A DNA stretch of 24,171 bases from Thiobacillus sp. UBA6205. GTDB lineage: Bacteria > Pseudomonadota > Gammaproteobacteria > Burkholderiales > Thiobacillaceae. This document shows, in pieces, positions 21,189 to 24,171 of the stretch. Position 1 is the stretch's first letter, and each line of letters begins with the position of its first letter. The DNA is taken from positions 29,615-53,785 of the forward strand of contig DISR01000092.1 of the NCBI GenBank assembly GCA_002421825.1, given 5' to 3'. A program made the position numbers and the translations under genes. The notes under the pieces are model-generated. The model saw only the letters and a list, made by a program, of their open reading frames with translations, did not search any database and was not told the DNA's origin.

Positions 21189-21566
21189 GTGAGCGGTTTC
21201 CTGGCCGTGGGCGTGGGCGCCATGCTGGGCGCCTGGCTGCGCTGGGGGCTGGGCCTGTGGCTCAACCCCGTTTATCCCGCGCTGCCTGCAGGCACGCTGG
21301 CTGCGAACCTGATCGGCGGCTATTTTATCGGCGTGGCCATCGCCTTCTTCTCGCAGCATCCCGGCCTGGCGCCAGAATGGCGCCTGCTGCTCATCACCGG
21401 TTTTCTCGGTGCGCTCACCACTTTTTCCACGTTTTCCGCCGAAGTCGTCACCATGATCGCACGCGGGCAGCATGCCTGGGCGCTGGCGACGGCCGCGCTG
21501 CACCTGTTTGGTTCGCTGGGCGCGACCGGTCTGGGGCTGTGGACTTTCAAACTCATTCGGGGATAA
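21189..21566 (+). CDS. crcB: Fluoride exporter CrcB (Fluc)
   Basis: CrcB forms a dual-topology dimeric fluoride channel that protects against cytoplasmic fluoride. The 125-residue protein has four hydrophobic helices: FLAVGVGAMLGAWLRWGLGL, LPAGTLAANLIGGYFIGVAIAFF, RLLLITGFLGALTTFSTFSAEVV and ALATAALHLFGSLGATGLGL. GGxxGAxxR-like, NxxG and GxxGxxTTFSTF signatures are all present. The start is GTG at 21189; an eight-codon ATG frame (21166-21192) ends across it. No fluoride riboswitch was recognised upstream. Confidence 0.94.
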   Translation: MSGFLAVGVGAMLGAWLRWGLGLWLNPVYPALPAGTLAANLIGGYFIGVAIAFFSQHPGLAPEWRLLLITGFLGALTTFSTFSAEVVTMIARGQHAWALATAALHLFGSLGATGLGLWTFKLIRG

Positions 21567-21568
21567 AG

Positions 21569-21883
21569 ATGAACGCCGTCATGCTGCGCCTGTTCACTGA
21601 GGAAGATCACAAGCACCAGGGCCGACTGGTCTACGAATGGCTGCTGGAGTCGGCCCGTGAGCTCGGTATACCGGGCGGCTCGGCATTCCGCGCCATCGCC
21701 GGCTACGGCCACGACGGCCGCATGCGCGAGGACACTTTCTTCGAACTCGGAGGCAAACTGCCGGTAGAGGTCATGTTTGCCGCCACCGCCGAGCAGGCCG
21801 ATGCGCTGTTGACCAAGCTGGCTGCAGAAGGCTTGCGGCTGTTTTATATCCGCACGGCGGCGGAAACCGGCACCACCGGTTGA
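21569..21883 (+). CDS. DUF190 family protein (CrcB partner)
   Basis: This 104-residue cytosolic protein of the DUF190 family opens MNAVMLRLFTEEDHKHQGRLVYEWLLESARELGIPGGSAFRAIAGYGHDG, then LPVEVMFAATAEQADALL. DUF190 proteins have a PII-like ferredoxin fold and are commonly encoded beside crcB; the precise role is unknown. It starts 2 bp after the crcB stop (with GGGGA as ribosome site inside the crcB end) and is followed by the TSUP gene with 3 bp or less between them. Confidence 0.9.
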   Translation: MNAVMLRLFTEEDHKHQGRLVYEWLLESARELGIPGGSAFRAIAGYGHDGRMREDTFFELGGKLPVEVMFAATAEQADALLTKLAAEGLRLFYIRTAAETGTTG

Positions 21884-21886
21884 TTG

Positions 21887-22639
21887 ATGGATCTCACCTT
21901 ACAGTTCCTGCTGTTCGTCGCATCGCTGCTGGCCAATTTCTTTTCCGCCCTGTCCGGAGGCGGGGCCGGGTTGATCCAGTTCCCCATCCTGATTTTCCTC
22001 GGCTTGTCATTCAGCGTGGCGCTGGCCACGCACAAGCTCGCCAGTGTGGCCCTGGGCATCGGTGCCACCGTGCGGCACCTGAAGGAAAGCCATCTGGCCC
22101 GGCGCGAGTCGCTCATCATCCTGGGGGCAGGTTTGCCGGGCGTGGTGGTCGGTGCCTCCGTCATCCTGCAGGTGCCGGAAGACCTCGCCACCTTCCTGCT
22201 GGGCCTGCTCACGCTGAGCCTGGGCGTGTATTCCATCTTCAGGCCCCAGCTCGGCATGGAATACGCGCCGCGCAACTGGCAGGGCGGCGGCCTCGTTGCC
22301 GGCATGCTGGGCCTGTTCGTGGTCGGCTTTCTCAACGGCTCCATCACCTCGGGCACCGGGCTTTTCCTCACCATCTGGCTGATCCGCCATTTCGGCCTGG
22401 ATTACAAGCGCGCCGTGGCCTACACCCTGGTGCTGTGCGGCTTGTTCTGGAACGGCACCGGCGCCCTGGTGCTGGGCTATCTCGGCACCATCGCCTGGGA
22501 CTGGATGCCGGCCCTGCTTGCGGGCTCGATACTCGGCGGTTATCTTGGCAGCCATGTCGCCATCAGGAAGGGCAATCTGTGGATCAAGCGCTCGTTCGAG
22601 ATCGTGACCATCCTGATCGGCCTGAAGTTGATGATATGA
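21887..22639 (+). CDS. TSUP (TauE/SafE) family permease
   Basis: This 250-residue inner-membrane transporter has about eight helices in two matching halves. The first half has FFSALSGGGAGLIQFPILIFLGLSFSVALATHKLASVALGIGATVRH. The second has GMLGLFVVGFLNGSITSGTGLFLTIWLIRHFGLDYKRAVAYTLVLCGLFWNGTGALVLGYLG. Family members move sulfite, sulfonates or related organic anions, but the substrate cannot be assigned here. The ATG at 21887 is preferred over an in-frame TTG one codon earlier. The stop overlaps tadA in ATGA. Confidence 0.88.
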   Translation: MDLTLQFLLFVASLLANFFSALSGGGAGLIQFPILIFLGLSFSVALATHKLASVALGIGATVRHLKESHLARRESLIILGAGLPGVVVGASVILQVPEDLATFLLGLLTLSLGVYSIFRPQLGMEYAPRNWQGGGLVAGMLGLFVVGFLNGSITSGTGLFLTIWLIRHFGLDYKRAVAYTLVLCGLFWNGTGALVLGYLGTIAWDWMPALLAGSILGGYLGSHVAIRKGNLWIKRSFEIVTILIGLKLMI

Positions 22640-23103
22640 CTGACGAGGACTACATGCGCGAAGCCCTGGCCCAGGCCAGGCTGGCCCGGGAAAAGGGTGA
22701 AGTGCCAGTGGGCGCGGTGGTGGTGAAGGACGGCGCCGTCGTCGGGCGCGGCTACAACCAGCCCATTTCCAGCCACGACCCCAGCGCGCACGCCGAGGTC
22801 ATGGCCCTGCGCGACGCGGCGAAGAACGTCGGCAATTACCGCCTGGTCGATTCCACGCTATACGTGACCTTCGAGCCCTGCGCCATGTGCGCCGGTGCCG
22901 TCTTCCATGCCCGGGTGAAACGCGTGGTGTACGGGGCGGCCGAATACAAGACCGGCGCGGCGGGCAGCATCGTCAACCTGTTCGCCGAGCCGAAACTGAA
23001 TTTCCACGCCGAAATCGAGGGCGGCCTGCTGGCCGAGGAATGCGGCAAGCTCGTGAGCGACTTCTTCGCCGAGCGCCGGCGCCAGAACAAGGACGATCAA
23101 TAA
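22636..23103 (+). CDS. tadA: tRNA-specific adenosine deaminase TadA
   Basis: TadA deaminates A34 to inosine in tRNA-Arg(ACG). The 155-residue protein has the cytidine-deaminase zinc motifs HAE (52-54) and PCAMC (81-85), plus GEVPVGAVVV near the start and GAAEYKTGAAGSIVNLF after the active site, as in other bacterial TadA proteins. It starts inside the end of the TSUP gene (ATGA) and its stop TAA shares one base with the ATG of the L,D-transpeptidase (TAATG). It is thus in the middle of a tightly coupled run. Confidence 0.95.
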   Translation: MTDEDYMREALAQARLAREKGEVPVGAVVVKDGAVVGRGYNQPISSHDPSAHAEVMALRDAAKNVGNYRLVDSTLYVTFEPCAMCAGAVFHARVKRVVYGAAEYKTGAAGSIVNLFAEPKLNFHAEIEGGLLAEECGKLVSDFFAERRRQNKDDQ

Positions 23104-23603
23104 TGGGCAAACACCTCATCGAGATCGACAGCCGGCTGCAGCGTTTGTACCTGTGGGAGAACCAGCCTGACCCCCGGGACAGACAGCTGATCCGCGAATA
23201 CCCGGTATCCACCGCCAGGAATGGGCTGGGCGAGCGCAACGGCAGCTTCTGCACCCCGCGCGGGCGCCATCGCATTGCCGAAAAGATCGGCGAAGGCCGG
23301 CCCATGTTCGCAGTGTTCAAGGCGCGCGTGGCCACGGGCGAAATCTGGTCGCCGCCGCTTTCCGCCAGCGAGCCTGGACGCGACTGGATGCTCACCCGCA
23401 TCCTTTGGCTGGAAGGACTGGAAGAGGGGAAGAACAAGGGCGGCAGCGTCGATACCCATGCGCGCTACATTTATATCCACGGCACCGACGAGGAACATCT
23501 GCTCGGCGTGCCGGTCTCCCATGGCTGCATCCGCATGAAAAACGCGGACGTCGTCGACCTCTTCAATCTGGTCGAAACGGGCACCGAAGTCGATATCAGC
23601 TGA
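23103..23603 (+). CDS. L,D-transpeptidase (YkuD) catalytic domain protein without signal peptide
   Basis: This 166-residue single YkuD domain carries the catalytic block YIHGTDEEHLLGVPVSHGCIRM (His 126, Ser-His-Gly-Cys around 139-142, Arg 144). The active Cys is C142. YkuD enzymes make 3-3 peptidoglycan cross-links or attach lipoproteins in the periplasm. This protein starts MGKHLIEIDSRLQRLYLWE and has no signal peptide, transmembrane helix or LysM. Either it works in the cytoplasm, uses a different export path, or starts elsewhere. The start is fixed by a TAATG overlap with tadA. Confidence 0.88.
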   Translation: MGKHLIEIDSRLQRLYLWENQPDPRDRQLIREYPVSTARNGLGERNGSFCTPRGRHRIAEKIGEGRPMFAVFKARVATGEIWSPPLSASEPGRDWMLTRILWLEGLEEGKNKGGSVDTHARYIYIHGTDEEHLLGVPVSHGCIRMKNADVVDLFNLVETGTEVDIS

Positions 23604-23630
23604 CAAAAAAACGCCCGCAGCTGCGGGCAT
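23604..23630 (-). terminator. Rho-independent terminator reading on the minus strand (for dapD)
   Basis: A perfect eight-base-pair palindrome, GCCCGCAG/CTGCGGGC (23613-23628), is followed on the minus strand by a run of Ts (A-run at 23605-23611 on the plus strand). It ends about 10 bp from the stop of the L,D-transpeptidase gene and lies about 200 bp past the dapD stop. Confidence 0.7.
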
Positions 23631-23712
23631 GGACAACTAGGCTGTCAAGGGAAGTACAGCAGGGTTACCTGGGTTGCATGCCGACGCAAGCGCCTGGCGT
23701 GCTTGTTGTTAT

Positions 23713-23759
23713 GGGCATTGCCGCACCAGCGGCATTAATCAATGCCCGTGGTGTTTTTT
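23713..23759 (+). terminator. Stem-loop followed by a T-run (23713-23759)
   Basis: GGGCATTG (23713-23720) pairs with CAATGCCC (23740-23747); inside it CCGC-ACCA-GCGG (23721-23732) makes a second stem. Six bases later there is TTTTTT (23754-23759). The gap before the T-run makes termination uncertain. It could instead be a structural part of a small RNA. Confidence 0.4.
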
Positions 23760-23788
23760 AAAACGGCGCTTCCCGGGCATTCTTGAGG

Positions 23789-23821
23789 GCCTTTGTGCGG
23801 TTGCCGCACAAAGGCTTTTTT
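23789..23821 (+). terminator. Rho-independent terminator reading on the plus strand
   Basis: A twelve-base-pair perfect stem, GCCTTTGTGCGG (23789-23800) and CCGCACAAAGGC (23804-23815), has a three-base loop and is followed by six Ts (23816-23821). This is a strong classical terminator. It is 186 bp past the L,D-transpeptidase stop and 8 bp from the end of dapD on the other strand. It could end either the long operon or a separate small RNA. Confidence 0.85.
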
Positions 23822-23829
23822 CATGGCAA

Positions 23830-24171
23830 TCAGATGCCGCGCAACAGCTCGTTGATGCCGACTTTGCTCAAGGTCTTCTCGTCCACTTTCTTGACGATCA
23901 CTGCGCAGTACAGGCTGTACTTGCCGTCCCTGGAGGGCAGGTTGCCCGATACCACCACCGAGCCGGCGGGCACGCGGCCGTAATGCACTTCGCCGGTCTC
24001 GCGGTCGTAGATCTTGGTGCTCTGGCCGATGTAGACGCCCATGGAGATGACGCAGTTGTCCTCGACGATGACGCCCTCCACCACCTCGGAGCGCGCGCCG
24101 ACGAAGCAGTTGTCGCCGATGATGGTGGGATTGGCCTGCACCGGCTCGAGCACGCCGCCGATGCCGACGCC
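23830..24171 (-). CDS. dapD: Tetrahydrodipicolinate N-succinyltransferase DapD (5' part outside window)
   Basis: DapD adds a succinyl group to tetrahydrodipicolinate in lysine and diaminopimelate synthesis. Only the C-terminal 113 residues are in the window, beginning GVGIGGVLEPVQANPTIIGDNCFVGARSEVVEGVIVEDNCVISMGVYIGQSTKIYDRETGE. These are left-handed beta-helix hexapeptide turns (I/V-G-x-x-x), followed by VPAGSVVVSGNLPSRDGKYSLYCAVIVKKVDEKT, the conserved end of the DapD family. The frame continues past the right edge without a stop. Confidence 0.93.
   Translation of the reverse strand, partial: GVGIGGVLEPVQANPTIIGDNCFVGARSEVVEGVIVEDNCVISMGVYIGQSTKIYDRETGEVHYGRVPAGSVVVSGNLPSRDGKYSLYCAVIVKKVDEKTLSKVGINELLRGI

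Noticed and set aside
1..24171. CRISPR array, tRNA or rRNA genes, integrase or attachment sites
   Set aside because: No regularly spaced repeats, no cloverleaf or rRNA-like sequence and no recombinase-like protein were found on either strand.

Overview
The window is GC-rich, densely coded bacterial DNA with short intergenic gaps and many stop/start overlaps. The gene set (QueD, SelO, MoaA/MobB/MoeA/MoaD/MoaE, CrcB+DUF190, TadA, DapD, a MacA-type adaptor, a SigZ-like sigma factor) and the protein flavour suggest a betaproteobacterium, perhaps Nitrosomonadales- or Rhodocyclales-like. This is an inference from protein style; there is no rRNA or other direct marker. It looks chromosomal. No tRNA, rRNA, CRISPR array or transposase was seen.

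Layout. 1-1660 (-): a MacAB-like efflux pair, with the ATPase cut by the window edge. 1758-3271 (-): an AIM24/TIGR00266 protein and a DUF6499-like protein. 3295-4014 (+): an eight-cysteine zinc-ribbon protein directly abutting queD. 4101-6589 (+): a three-gene unit with its own candidate promoter: GT2 glycosyltransferase, FdtA/QdtA-type sugar-ketoisomerase cupin, and an FAD oxidoreductase. 6619-6786: a small non-coding element with 20-bp perfect terminal inverted repeats, ending inside the stop codon of a macrodomain gene (6782-7297, -). 7499-10421 (-): sigma factor, DUF318/ArsP-type permease, CxxC thioredoxin-like protein and secreted tandem rhodanese. 10479-12280 (-): a small membrane protein with an HExxH motif, coupled to a CorC/CNNM protein. 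12416-14945 (-): FKBP isomerase, lipoprotein and SelO. 15239-16315 (+): transaldolase.

16365-20586 is a molybdenum-cofactor region. moaA (-) diverges from mobB-moeA-moaD (+), followed by moaE, which has a candidate promoter of its own. A good ModE-type palindrome lies between moaA and mobB, and a ModE made only of the DNA-binding half lies at 20227-20586 (-). A second copy of the inverted-repeat element sits between moaE and modE, again between two converging genes. 20674-23603 (+): a secreted DUF302 protein, crcB, DUF190, a TSUP permease, tadA and a leaderless L,D-transpeptidase; the last four genes are tightly packed or overlapping. The window ends with the 3' part of dapD (-), separated by a hairpin-rich 226-bp convergent gap.

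Most interesting: the two-copy palindromic element at convergent gene ends; the GT2/ketoisomerase/FAD-oxidoreductase unit; the sigma-permease-thioredoxin-rhodanese unit; the truncated ModE with its likely operator at moaA/mobB; the QueD with Arg where a zinc-ligand His is expected; and the MacA-like gene whose membrane anchor lies upstream of every normal start codon.
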